Shown piece after piece: positions 51,944-60,461 of a stretch of DNA of 64,000 bases. Source of the DNA: Reyranella aquatilis (GTDB taxonomy: Bacteria; Pseudomonadota; Alphaproteobacteria; Reyranellales; Reyranellaceae); contig NZ_JAJISD010000004.1 of NCBI RefSeq assembly GCF_020880995.1, positions 186,001-250,000 on the forward strand, written 5' to 3'. Position numbers and translations under genes: made by a program. The first letter of the stretch is position 1; each line of letters starts with the position of its first letter. The notes beneath the pieces are model-generated. The model did not search any database. It was not told where the DNA came from and was given only the letters and a program-made list of their open reading frames with translations.

Positions 51944-51960
51944 TCCCCGTAAGACGGGGG
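51944..51960. terminator. Hairpin between convergent genes
   Basis: CCCCGT-AAG-ACGGGG forms a tight stem in the 48-base gap between the convergent FAH and GDT1 genes. It recalls the first hairpin of the tract at 10430. Likely shared terminator function, though no clear T-run is present. Confidence 0.45.
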
Positions 51961-51977
51961 ATGAGAAGAGCGTGGGT

Positions 51978-52553
51978 TCAGCCCAGCAGGCCCATGTCGA
52001 ACTTCAGCAAGGCCATCAGGCCGAGCGCGACGAAGGCGGCGGCCGCGAGCGAGCGCACCAGCTTCAGCGACACCTTGCGCGACAGCACGTCGCCGAACAG
52101 CACGGCGGGCACGTTGGCGATCATCATGCCGAAGGTCGTGCCGGCGGTGACGGCGACCAGATCGTTGAAGCGCGCGGAAAGCGCCACGGTGGCGATCTGC
52201 GTCTTGTCGCCGATCTCGACCAGGAAGAAGGCGACCGCCGTGGCGATGAACGCGCCGGCCGCGCCCGCGACCTTGGGGCCCTCGTCGGCCTTGTCGGGGA
52301 TCAGGCACCAGACGGCCATCGCGAGGAACATGACGCCGAGGATCCAGCGCATCGCGTCGGGTCCCAGCCAGGCGGCGACCGTGGCGCCGGCCCAGGCGGC
52401 GAGCGCGTGATTGGCGAGCGTCGCGACCAGGATGCCCAGGATGATGGGCACCGGACGGCGATAGCGAGTGGCGAGGATCATGGCCAGGAGCTGCGTCTTG
52501 TCCCCGATCTCGGCGACGGCAACGAGTCCTGTTGAAACGAGAAAGGCTTCCAC
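51978..52553 (-). CDS. GDT1/TMEM165 (UPF0016) family Mn/Ca transporter
   Basis: A 191-residue inner-membrane protein of two repeated halves. Each half begins with the family signature E-x-G-D-K-T: AVAEIGDKTQLLAMILATRY near residue 13 and FFLVEIGDKTQIATVALSAR near 117. The family moves Mn2+ or Ca2+, usually exporting manganese in bacteria. The start is GTG at 52553, giving the conserved EAFLVSTGLVAVAEIGDK N-terminus. No strong Shine-Dalgarno is seen. The gene lies about 80 bases downstream of a yybP-ykoY (manganese-sensing) riboswitch, which strongly supports a manganese exporter. Confidence 0.93.
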   Translation of the reverse strand: MEAFLVSTGLVAVAEIGDKTQLLAMILATRYRRPVPIILGILVATLANHALAAWAGATVAAWLGPDAMRWILGVMFLAMAVWCLIPDKADEGPKVAGAAGAFIATAVAFFLVEIGDKTQIATVALSARFNDLVAVTAGTTFGMMIANVPAVLFGDVLSRKVSLKLVRSLAAAAFVALGLMALLKFDMGLLG

Positions 52554-52632
52554 GGCGGAATCACATGGCGGGACCGAGCATAAACCTATGGCTCCCGATG
52601 CCGCCCGATCCCGCGGGTAAAGGCACTGGAAA

Positions 52633-52752
52633 GCCAAAGGTCTCGCCAAGCGCGGTCCGTTGGACCGTCGGTCGCCGGATGGGCCATGGTTCCGGAGAAC
52701 CAAGTCTGTTGACACATCCGCCTCTGGGGTGAGGCCGGCTACTCCCCGATGA
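52633..52752 (-). promoter_or_regulatory. yybP-ykoY manganese riboswitch
   Basis: The minus strand carries the diagnostic words of the yybP-ykoY aptamer in order: GGGGAGTAGCC (52737-52747), a GCCTC/GAGGC hairpin, TGTGTCAACAGACTTGG, a variable arm, and GGCGAGACCTTTGG (52634-52647). The two conserved ends lie about 90 bases apart, as expected for the two-legged fold that binds Mn2+. It is oriented into a GDT1/TMEM165 exporter about 80 bases downstream. A CCCCG/CGGGG alternative hairpin at the 5' side could compete with the aptamer. Recognition is by remembered motif, not by a model search. Confidence 0.8.
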
Positions 52753-52759
52753 CGGGGCG

Positions 52760-52788
52760 TAAATAGTCCGCTGCGACAACACCTGCAA
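52760..52788 (-). promoter_or_regulatory. Candidate sigma-70 promoter of the riboswitch transcript
   Basis: On the minus strand TTGCAG (52783-52788) and TATTTA (52760-52765) are separated by 17 bases. Transcription would begin near 52752, immediately before the aptamer, which makes this a convincing pairing despite imperfect hexamers. Confidence 0.55.
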
Positions 52789-52886
52789 GGCACCGAACGT
52801 CGCGGTTTCTTGCGAACGCCTCGCAGCACGACGCTGGCATCATGGCCATGGTGCACTAGAGTTGCATGATCGCTTCGAGGTGCCTG

Positions 52887-53876
52887 ATGCCGTCCCTGTC
52901 CAAGCGTCGCCTGCTCGCTCTGTCCCTGCCCCTCCCGCTTCTCGCCGCGCCGCTCGCGCGCACCGCCTTTGCGCAAAGCTGGCCCGACCGGCCCGTCCGC
53001 ATCGTCGTGCCGTTCCCGGCGGGCGCCGGCGTCCTCGACATCATGGCGCGTCTGCTGGCGCAGCATCTCGGCCCCGCGCTCGGCCAGCAGATCGTAATCG
53101 ACAATCGCCCCGGCGCAGGCGGCACGATCGGCGCCGACGTCGTCGCGAAGGCGCCGCCCGATGGCTACACGGTGCTGATGGGCAATCCGTCGCTGGTCGT
53201 GAATCCCTTCCTGATGGCCAGGATGCCCTACGATCCGATGACGGATTTCATTCCGCTCACCCTGGTCAACACCGCGCCGCTGCTGCTGGTCGCCCATCCC
53301 TCGCTGCCGGCCAATTCGGTCAAGGAGCTGATCGCGCTGGCGCGGGCCAAGCCCGGCGAACTGAACTACGGTTCGGGCGGCGTCGGCAGCACGCCGTTCC
53401 TCGCCACCGAACTATTCCGCTCGATGGCGAACATCGACGTGACGCACGTTCCCTATCGCGGCGGCGCACCGGCACTGGCCGATCTCGTCGCGGGCCAGCT
53501 CAGCTTCATGATCGAGAACATGCCGGGCACCCTGCCGCTGGTGAAGTCGGGCAAGCTGAAGGCGCTGGGCGTCACCACCGCCCATCGCGCGGCGCTGGCG
53601 CCGGAGATTCCCACGATCGCCGAATCCGGCCTGCCGGGTTACGAGGTCGTGGGCTGGAACGGACTCTTCCTGGTCAAGGACACGCCGCCCGCGATCGCCG
53701 GCAGGCTCTACGAGGAGGTGGCGAAGGCCCTGCGCAGCGCCAGCGTGAAGGAGCAGATGGCGGCCCTGGGCGCCGAACCCGGCGGCAACACGCCGGCCGA
53801 GTTCACCGCCTTCGTGCGCGCCGAGTCCGCTCGCTGGGGCAAGATCATCCAGGACAAGGGCATCAAGCCCGAGTGA
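52887..53876 (+). CDS. Bug/TctC-family periplasmic solute receptor
   Basis: A 329-residue receptor with a signal peptide (MPSLSKRRLLALSLPLPLLA, cleaved near AFAQS). Bug blocks are PDRPVRIVVPFPAGAGVLDI, VIDNRPGAGGTIGADVVAK, APPDGYTVLMG and VTHVPYRGGAPALADLVAG. An alternative ATG at 52866 adds seven residues. Its promoter region is shared with the divergent manganese riboswitch gene. It ends by overlapping the convergent NMT1-like gene by 14 bases. Ligand unknown; no TctA/TctB nearby. Confidence 0.93.
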   Translation: MPSLSKRRLLALSLPLPLLAAPLARTAFAQSWPDRPVRIVVPFPAGAGVLDIMARLLAQHLGPALGQQIVIDNRPGAGGTIGADVVAKAPPDGYTVLMGNPSLVVNPFLMARMPYDPMTDFIPLTLVNTAPLLLVAHPSLPANSVKELIALARAKPGELNYGSGGVGSTPFLATELFRSMANIDVTHVPYRGGAPALADLVAGQLSFMIENMPGTLPLVKSGKLKALGVTTAHRAALAPEIPTIAESGLPGYEVVGWNGLFLVKDTPPAIAGRLYEEVAKALRSASVKEQMAALGAEPGGNTPAEFTAFVRAESARWGKIIQDKGIKPE

Positions 53877-54780
53877 CGCCCGCGATTGCGGCGGAGGCAA
53901 GCTTCGTGTCGACCACATCGTCGAAGGCGATGTCCTTCGACAGCGTGCCCGCCGAGCGCATGGCGGCGTGCAGGCGATCGTACCCCTCGCGGCGGATCAC
54001 CGGATCGGCCCCCCACAGGCCGAGCGCGCGATAGCGGTCGATGCAGGCGGCGAACAGGTCGCGAGACACGTCGGGAAAGAACGACTGCACCGCATCGGCG
54101 ATGTCGAACGACGGCGCCGTGCCGAACCATTTCAGGGTCGCATCCACACCGCGGATCATGCGCGAGAGTTCGTCGGCCCGGCTCTCGAGGAGTCCGCGCC
54201 GCGTCACCAACGTCGTGTAGGCGGTGAGGCCGCGATCGGCGGCGGCGTACCAGACGTGCCCCGCGCCAGTGGAGATCAGGCGCTCGGCATAGGGCTGGAA
54301 GACCTGGATCGCATCGATCCTGCCTTCGCGCAGCGCGATTTCGTTCTCGCCCATGGTCCCGTCGGTGACCCGGTCGACCTTCGCGGGATCGATCCCGGCG
54401 CGCCGCAGATCGTCCTGCAGGCACACCCAGGGCGTCGGCACTTCCGATACCGTCGCGAGTTTCACGGACAGGAGATCGGCGAGCCTGAAGTCGGGACGCG
54501 GCCGCGCGCCGATCACGAAGAACGGATCGCGCGCCACCACATCGCAGAAGCAGACCAGGTCCGACGTCGGATCGGTATCGCGCGCGATCATGACGCGCAG
54601 CGGGCCACCCCACATCACGTCGACTTCGCCGGCCCGCAGCGCCCGGGCCGCGGCCAGCGGATCGGGCGAAGGCCGCAGTTCGACCTCTACGCCGGCGCGC
54701 GCGAAGGCGCCGGTCGCGTGGGCCGCGTAGAAAGGCGCGTAGAACAGGGCGCGGAAGTTTTCGGAAAGCACGATAGCCAT
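53863..54780 (-). CDS. NMT1/THI5-like solute-binding-domain protein without signal peptide
   Basis: A 305-residue protein of the ABC-receptor type II fold in the NMT1/THI5-like group. Blocks are NFRALFYAPFYAAHATGAFA, then ELRPSPDPLAAARALRAGEV with VDVMWGGPLRVMI, and ENEIALREGRIDAIQVFQPY. Unlike true periplasmic receptors it starts MAIVLSENFRALFYAPF with no signal peptide. It may be cytoplasmic, like THI5-type pyrimidine synthases or enzyme-like relatives. No CCCFC motif of THI5 is visible. No permease or ATPase is adjacent. It is divergent from polA by 59 bases. Confidence 0.85.
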   Translation of the reverse strand: MAIVLSENFRALFYAPFYAAHATGAFARAGVEVELRPSPDPLAAARALRAGEVDVMWGGPLRVMIARDTDPTSDLVCFCDVVARDPFFVIGARPRPDFRLADLLSVKLATVSEVPTPWVCLQDDLRRAGIDPAKVDRVTDGTMGENEIALREGRIDAIQVFQPYAERLISTGAGHVWYAAADRGLTAYTTLVTRRGLLESRADELSRMIRGVDATLKWFGTAPSFDIADAVQSFFPDVSRDLFAACIDRYRALGLWGADPVIRREGYDRLHAAMRSAGTLSKDIAFDDVVDTKLASAAIAGVTRA

Positions 54781-54839
54781 GCACCGATCCTAGCACGGCG
54801 CACCTCCCCCCGCAGGGCGCCGCGTGCTAGGCCTTGGCC

Positions 54840-57761
54840 ATGGCGAAATCCAAGGCTCCCGCGAAGACCCCGGCGGACGGCGAGAACAAGCCGATCCGTC
54901 ACCTCTATTTGATCGACGGCTCGGGTTACCTGTTCCGCGCCTATCATGCCTTGCCGCCGATGAACCGGCCGGACGGCACGCCGATCAACGCGGTGTTCGG
55001 CTTCTGCCGCATGCTGGTGGCCGACCTGCTGGACAATCCCGAGATCGACCACATCGCGATGATCCTCGACGCCGGCAGCGTCACTTTCCGCAACAAGATC
55101 TACGACAAGTACAAGGCCAACCGGCCCGATCCGCCGGAGGACCTGATCCCGCAATTCCCGCTGATCCGCGAGGCCGCGCGCGCCTTCAATGTCACGGTGT
55201 GCGAACTCGAGGGCTACGAGGCCGACGACCTGATCGCGACCTACGCCCGCCTGGCGCTGGAAGCCGGCGGCACCTGCACCATCGTCTCGTCCGACAAGGA
55301 CCTGATGCAGCTGGTGCGGCCGGGCGTCGAGCTCATGGACCCGATCAAGAAGATCAAGCTCGGGCCGGAGGCGGTGTTCGAGAAATTCGGGGTCACGCCC
55401 GACAAGGTCGTCGACGTGCAGGCGCTGGCCGGCGATTCGACCGACAACGTGCCCGGTGCGCCGGGTATCGGCATCAAGACGGCGGCGCAGCTCATCAACG
55501 AGTACGGATCGCTCGAAACGCTGCTGGAGCGCACCAAGGAGATCAAGCAACCCAAGCGGCGCGAATCGCTGGAGAACAATGCCGAGCTGATCCGCATCTC
55601 CAAGCAGCTCGTGTCCTTGCGGGACGACGTCCCGGCACCGGCCGATCCCGATTCCTTCGACAAGCGCCGCCCCGATCCCAACGTGCTGCTGCCGTGGCTC
55701 GAACAACAGGGCTTCCGGACGCTGCTGCAGCGCTTCACCAGCGAGCTGGGCGAGGCCACGGCGCCGGTCGCGCCGACGTCCGCGCCCGAGCCGGTGAAGA
55801 AGGCCGAGCCGACGGCCGTACCTGCCGCTTCCGCGTCGAAGAAGCCCAACCGCGACTTCACGACCGCGGACTACGAGCTGATCCAGGACGTGAAGCTGCT
55901 CGACGAGTGGATCGCCGAGGCGACGCGGGCCGGCACCGTGGCCTTCGACTGCGAGACCGACGGACTCGATTCGAACAATGCGGGCCTGGTGGGCGTGTCG
56001 CTGGCCCTGCTCGAAGGACCGTGGGGCGACGTCAATTCGACGCGGCGGCGCGCGGCCTACCTGCCGCTGATGCATCGCACGCCCGGCGGCGCCGTGCAGG
56101 GGGCGCTCGATCTCCTGGGCGACGGCGGCGACAGGGATGCCGGCAAGCTGCTCGACGGGCAGATCCCGCTCGAGACCGCCATCGCCAGGCTGAAGCCCTT
56201 GCTGGAAGACCCGGCGGTGCTGAAGGTCGGCCAGAACATCAAGTACGACATGGCGGTGTTCCGCCGGCACGGGATCGAGATCGGCCCGGTCGACGACACG
56301 ATGCTGATCTCCTTCGTCCTCGACGCCGGCAAGAACAATCACGGCATGGACGAGCTGGCCGAGCTGCATCTCGGCCAGAAGACCATCAAGTTCTCAGACG
56401 TGGCCGGCAGCGGCGCCAAGCAGGTGACCTTCGACAAGGTGCCGCTCGACAAGGCACGCGACTATGCCGCCGAGGATGCCGACGTCACCATGCAGCTCTG
56501 GGCGCGCCTCAAGCCGCGTCTGGTTCCCGAGCGCGTCACCTCGATGTATGAGACGATCGAGCGGCCGCTGATCCCGGTCCTGCTGTCGATGGAAAGCGCC
56601 GGCATCAAGGTCGATGCGGTGAAACTCAAGGGGTTGAGCGCCGACTTCGAGAAACGCCTGGCCGAGCTCGAGGGCGAGATCCACAAGATCGCCGGCCGCG
56701 AGTTCAACGTCGGCTCACCCAAGCAGCTGGGCGAAATCCTGTTCGACGAGCAGAAGCTTCCCGGCGGCAAGCGTAACAAGAACGGCTCGTGGGCGACCGA
56801 CGCCTCGGTGCTGGAAGACCTCGCGGCGCAGGGTCACCCCCTGCCGGTGAAGATCCTGGAGCACCGCCAGCTGGCCAAGCTCAAGGGCACCTACACCGAC
56901 GCGCTGATGCGACAGGTCGATGCGAAGACCGGCCGCGTCCACACCTCGTATCACATGACCGGCGCGGCCACGGGACGGCTCGCCTCGACCGATCCCAACC
57001 TGCAGAACATCCCGGTGCGATCGGAAGAAGGCCGCAAGATCCGCCAGGCCTTCATCGCCGAGGCCGGCCACAAGTTGCTGAGCGCCGACTATTCTCAGAT
57101 CGAGCTGCGGCTGCTGGCGCATGTCGCCGACATTCCGGCACTGAAGGAAGCCTTCGCGCGGGGCGACGACATCCACGCGATCACGGCGAGCGAGATGTTC
57201 GGCGTACCGGTGAAGGGCATGGACCCGCTGATGCGCCGGCGCGCCAAGGCCATCAACTTCGGCATCATCTACGGCATCTCGGCCTTCGGCCTCGCCAACC
57301 AGCTGGGCATCGGCCAGCAGGAGGCGAAGGAATATATCGGCCGATATTTCGAGCGCTATCCCGGCATCCGCGACTACATGGAGAGGACCAAGGATTTCGC
57401 GCGAAAGCACGGGTACGTGCTGACGCCGTTCGGCCGCAAGATCCACCTGCGCTTCATCCACGACAAGAGCCAGGGCATGCGCGCCTTCGCCGAGCGTGCC
57501 GCGATCAACGCCCCGCTGCAGGGCGGCGCCGCCGACATCATCAAGCGCGCGATGATCCGCCTGCCCGGCGCACTCACCGCCGCCAAGCTCAAGGCGAAGA
57601 TGCTTTTACAAGTACACGACGAACTCCTGTTCGAGGTGCCCGAGAAGGAACTCGACAAGACCAGGGACGTGGCACGCAAGATCATGGAAAGCGCCGCCTC
57701 ACTCACGGTGCCGCTGGTCGTCGAAGCCGGCGTCGGCCAGAACTGGGCAGAAGCACACTAG
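54840..57761 (+). CDS. polA: DNA polymerase I
   Basis: A 973-residue polymerase with all three domains. The 5'-nuclease has LIDGSGYLFRAYHA and GYEADDLIATYARL near the N-terminus, then VSSDKDLMQLV. The 3'-5' exonuclease has VAFDCETDGLDSN near residue 367 and a later EDADVTMQLW. The polymerase has motif A LLSADYSQIELRLLAH near 748, motif B RRRAKAINFGIIYGISAFG and motif C LQVHDELLFE near 925. The exonuclease carboxylates appear intact, so proofreading is expected. ATG at 54840 preferred over an in-frame TTG at 54834. Confidence 0.97.
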   Translation: MAKSKAPAKTPADGENKPIRHLYLIDGSGYLFRAYHALPPMNRPDGTPINAVFGFCRMLVADLLDNPEIDHIAMILDAGSVTFRNKIYDKYKANRPDPPEDLIPQFPLIREAARAFNVTVCELEGYEADDLIATYARLALEAGGTCTIVSSDKDLMQLVRPGVELMDPIKKIKLGPEAVFEKFGVTPDKVVDVQALAGDSTDNVPGAPGIGIKTAAQLINEYGSLETLLERTKEIKQPKRRESLENNAELIRISKQLVSLRDDVPAPADPDSFDKRRPDPNVLLPWLEQQGFRTLLQRFTSELGEATAPVAPTSAPEPVKKAEPTAVPAASASKKPNRDFTTADYELIQDVKLLDEWIAEATRAGTVAFDCETDGLDSNNAGLVGVSLALLEGPWGDVNSTRRRAAYLPLMHRTPGGAVQGALDLLGDGGDRDAGKLLDGQIPLETAIARLKPLLEDPAVLKVGQNIKYDMAVFRRHGIEIGPVDDTMLISFVLDAGKNNHGMDELAELHLGQKTIKFSDVAGSGAKQVTFDKVPLDKARDYAAEDADVTMQLWARLKPRLVPERVTSMYETIERPLIPVLLSMESAGIKVDAVKLKGLSADFEKRLAELEGEIHKIAGREFNVGSPKQLGEILFDEQKLPGGKRNKNGSWATDASVLEDLAAQGHPLPVKILEHRQLAKLKGTYTDALMRQVDAKTGRVHTSYHMTGAATGRLASTDPNLQNIPVRSEEGRKIRQAFIAEAGHKLLSADYSQIELRLLAHVADIPALKEAFARGDDIHAITASEMFGVPVKGMDPLMRRRAKAINFGIIYGISAFGLANQLGIGQQEAKEYIGRYFERYPGIRDYMERTKDFARKHGYVLTPFGRKIHLRFIHDKSQGMRAFAERAAINAPLQGGAADIIKRAMIRLPGALTAAKLKAKMLLQVHDELLFEVPEKELDKTRDVARKIMESAASLTVPLVVEAGVGQNWAEAH

Positions 57762-57771
57762 GGGCGAGAGC

Positions 57772-58497
57772 GTGCGCGCCTTCCTCGCCCTGCTCCTTGC
57801 GGCAGTCGCCCCCGGCGTGTTCGCGCAGGAAATAGGGGCCCTGCCGCCGCTTATCACGACTCCTTCCATCGCAGTGGTCGTCCAGGAGAAATGCTGCGAC
57901 TGGCAGAGTCAGCATATCTCCGTTCCAGACAGCGCCGACCGTGCGGCTCTGGAGAAGTTGCGCGACCGCGCCTATCGCAATGGGATCGTCCTCCAGCTCA
58001 AGCTCGATAACGATCGGTCCCTGAAGTTCATCGACAACACCATCGTCGGCGAGTCTTGCGAAGGATATGATGGCTGCCGAAAGCATCGACTGATCGGATA
58101 TTGGCCAAGCCATCGCCAGTACATCGTCGAAGTCGCTCTTTGGGAAGGACTGGAAGTGTATTTGGCCTCCGCTCGGGACGGCCGCCTCTTGCCCGTCGGA
58201 TCTCCACCTCTTCTCTCGCCTTCGGGCAAGTATGCGATAGGCGTGGACAACAGCATTGGGTATCCGAACGGCGGCCTGGAACTGATAGACCTGAGGCAGG
58301 CAACGCCCATCGGAATTCGCCTGCCAGGCCTACCTTCGTGTCCGGGAACGGGCCAAGAATATGGCCTGCGGTCCAATCCCGTGTGGCTCGACGACTCGCG
58401 AGTAGGATTCCAAGGAGAATCTCCGTTCCCCAACGATGATCCGAACGCGAAACAAATCCTGCGCATCGTCGACGGGAAGCCTGAATGGGAATGCTGA
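57772..58497 (+). CDS. Hypothetical secreted protein with several cysteines
   Basis: A 241-residue protein with a signal peptide (VRAFLALLLAAVAPGVFAQE) and no recognised family. The mature part has six to seven cysteines (EKCCDW, GESCEGYDGC, LPSCPG and the final EWEC) and beta-strand-like segments, including SPSGKYAIGVDNSIGYPNGG and PVWLDDSRVGFQG, reminiscent of one or two blades of a propeller. GTG start at 57772, 10 bases after polA. Base composition is slightly less GC-rich than polA, suggesting an accessory gene read through from the polA promoter. Confidence 0.75.
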   Translation: MRAFLALLLAAVAPGVFAQEIGALPPLITTPSIAVVVQEKCCDWQSQHISVPDSADRAALEKLRDRAYRNGIVLQLKLDNDRSLKFIDNTIVGESCEGYDGCRKHRLIGYWPSHRQYIVEVALWEGLEVYLASARDGRLLPVGSPPLLSPSGKYAIGVDNSIGYPNGGLELIDLRQATPIGIRLPGLPSCPGTGQEYGLRSNPVWLDDSRVGFQGESPFPNDDPNAKQILRIVDGKPEWEC

Positions 58498-58516
58498 ACT
58501 CAAGGAGAGTGATCCG

Positions 58517-59134
58517 ATGAAAATCTGGGGACGCGCCAATTCGATCAACGTGATGAAGGTGCTGTGGTGCGCCGATGAGTGCGGCGTGAAGTACGAGCGC
58601 ACCGACGTCGGCGGGGCGTTCGGCGGCAACGACCAGAAATGGTACCTCGACATGAACCCGAACGGCGTCGTGCCGACCATCGACGATGGCGGGCGCGTCA
58701 TCTGGGAGAGCAATTCGGCGGTGCGCTATCTCGCAGCCAAATATGCCGCGGGCTCGCTGTGGCCCACCGACCCCGGGCAGCGCAGCGAGGCCGACCGCTG
58801 GATGGACTGGCAGCTCAGCACCATCGCCGAGCCGATGCGCATCGCCTTCTGGGGCCTGATCCGCACGCCGCCGGAAAAGCGCGACATGGCGGCCATCGGC
58901 AAGGCCGCCGCCGAGGCCGGCCGGCTGTTCGGTCGGCTCGACGGCTGGCTTGCGGGCAAGCGCTACGTCGCGGGCGACCATTTCACGATCGGCGACATCC
59001 CGGTCGGCTGCTTCATCCATCGCTGGTATGCGCTGGAAATAGAACGCCCGGACCTGAAGAACGTCCGGGCGTGGTACGAGCGGCTGACGACGCGCCCGGC
59101 CTATGCCCGGCACGTCATGATAAAGCTGACCTGA
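58517..59134 (+). CDS. Glutathione S-transferase family protein
   Basis: A 205-residue GST-like protein. The thioredoxin-fold N-terminus is KIWGRANSINVMKVLWCADE, with Ser near residue 9 in the catalytic position. NPNGVVPTIDDGGRVIWESN binds the glutathione gamma-glutamyl part. The helical domain includes YVAGDHFTIGDIPVGCFIHR. A strong Shine-Dalgarno (AAGGAG) precedes the ATG. The end overlaps the convergent glycosyltransferase gene by 20 bases. General detoxification is likely. Confidence 0.92.
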   Translation: MKIWGRANSINVMKVLWCADECGVKYERTDVGGAFGGNDQKWYLDMNPNGVVPTIDDGGRVIWESNSAVRYLAAKYAAGSLWPTDPGQRSEADRWMDWQLSTIAEPMRIAFWGLIRTPPEKRDMAAIGKAAAEAGRLFGRLDGWLAGKRYVAGDHFTIGDIPVGCFIHRWYALEIERPDLKNVRAWYERLTTRPAYARHVMIKLT

Positions 59135-60461
59135 GCAGCACGCTTCCCGCGTCGTTCCAGCTGGGAAACCTCCGCGTCGCCAGCGCCTGCGCGATCCTGT
59201 CCCGCGCGGCCGCCAAGGCCGCGCCGTCGGAGATCCAGGCGGCCATTGCCCGCGCCAATCCCTCGGCACTTGCGGGATCGAAATACGTGGCGAGGTCGAG
59301 CCCGGCCTCGCGTGTCGCCCCGGCACTCGAGGCGATGCAGGGTACGCCGAGAGCAAGGCTCTCCTGTACCGCCAGCCCCCAGCCTTCACCGTGACTCGGC
59401 ATGACCGTGAAGAGAGCGTTCCTGTAGAGGACGCCGAGATCGCCGTCGGAAAGATTGTCGAGCCAGAGCAGAGTGCCGTTGCGGGAGCCCGCTGCCAGCC
59501 GGGCGCGCACCTCGGCCGCTTTCCAGCCGTAGCCGCCGGCTACGACCAGGAGCGGCATGGCGTCGCCAAAGCGGGCGCGCAGCCCATCGGTTGCATCGAG
59601 AAGCGCCGGCACGTTCTTGCGGGGCTCGATCGTGCCGACCGACAGCACGAAGGGCCTGTCGGTCAGTCCGTGACGCTCGAGGACCATGCGCTGGGAGAGA
59701 CGATCGCGGGTCGCGTCGCGCAAGGCATCGAAGCTGTCCCAGCCCATCGGCAGGACGGCGATCGGCTTTTCCGGGACCGACCGGTCAGCGAGGTAGCGCT
59801 GCACCTGGTGCCTTACGAATTGCGAACTGGTCAGCCAGCAATCCACGCTCGGGGCGATTCCGTGAAGTTGCCTGGCAAAGATCCGCACCGCGCCGGCGGG
59901 AGTCCATTCCGGCCGCTCGATGAGATAGAGGTCGTGGATCATCTGGACGATCCGCACCCCGGTTCGCTTCTTCAGGCCGGCGACCGTCGCGGCGTATTTC
60001 TTCTGCCACCAGAGATCGCCGGGATTGAACAACGCGTCCTGCGCGCCGGGCGGCGCAACGATGTCGAGCGCCGGCGACGACTCGCGCGCGGCTCCTTCCG
60101 TCCAGGCCTCGATGAGGCCTTCCATCCGGGTCAGCCCGGCCGCCAGATACGGCAGATGGAAATGACGACCTTCGGACATCATTTCCGGAAGCGTCGCCAA
60201 TCTCAACCCCTGCGCCAGGATGCGTCGCAGGCGCGATATTGCCGAGGAGCGACCGCTCCCGAGGTGGGCAATCAGCTCGGGGGCGATCCTGTAGAAGCGA
60301 TCGCTGCCGAGTATGCGCACCACGAACTCGACGGCGGGCGATTGGCGGACGACATCTGAGGACGCCACCTTTTCGATAACTCTCTGCACGCCGCCTGGGT
60401 GCCGGAAGTAGGCATACCAATGAACCAGCCCCGTGAGGTCGTAGAGCAACCGTGCGCTCAC
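59115..60461 (-). CDS. GT4-family glycosyltransferase (B)
   Basis: A 448-residue GT-B glycosyltransferase of the GT4 class. The C-terminal nucleotide-sugar domain has VLSVGTIEPRKNVPALLDA, VVAGGYGWKAAEVRARL, VMPSHGEGWGLAVQESLALG and SAGATREAG. The N-terminal half shares ALFNPGDLWWQKKY and QMIHDLYLIERPEW with its upstream paralogue. The start is GTG at 60461, overlapping the paralogue stop. Likely adds a sugar to a surface polysaccharide or O-antigen-like chain. No membrane helix is present, so it would work on the cytoplasmic face. Confidence 0.92.
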   Translation of the reverse strand: MSARLLYDLTGLVHWYAYFRHPGGVQRVIEKVASSDVVRQSPAVEFVVRILGSDRFYRIAPELIAHLGSGRSSAISRLRRILAQGLRLATLPEMMSEGRHFHLPYLAAGLTRMEGLIEAWTEGAARESSPALDIVAPPGAQDALFNPGDLWWQKKYAATVAGLKKRTGVRIVQMIHDLYLIERPEWTPAGAVRIFARQLHGIAPSVDCWLTSSQFVRHQVQRYLADRSVPEKPIAVLPMGWDSFDALRDATRDRLSQRMVLERHGLTDRPFVLSVGTIEPRKNVPALLDATDGLRARFGDAMPLLVVAGGYGWKAAEVRARLAAGSRNGTLLWLDNLSDGDLGVLYRNALFTVMPSHGEGWGLAVQESLALGVPCIASSAGATREAGLDLATYFDPASAEGLARAMAAWISDGAALAAARDRIAQALATRRFPSWNDAGSVLLRSALS

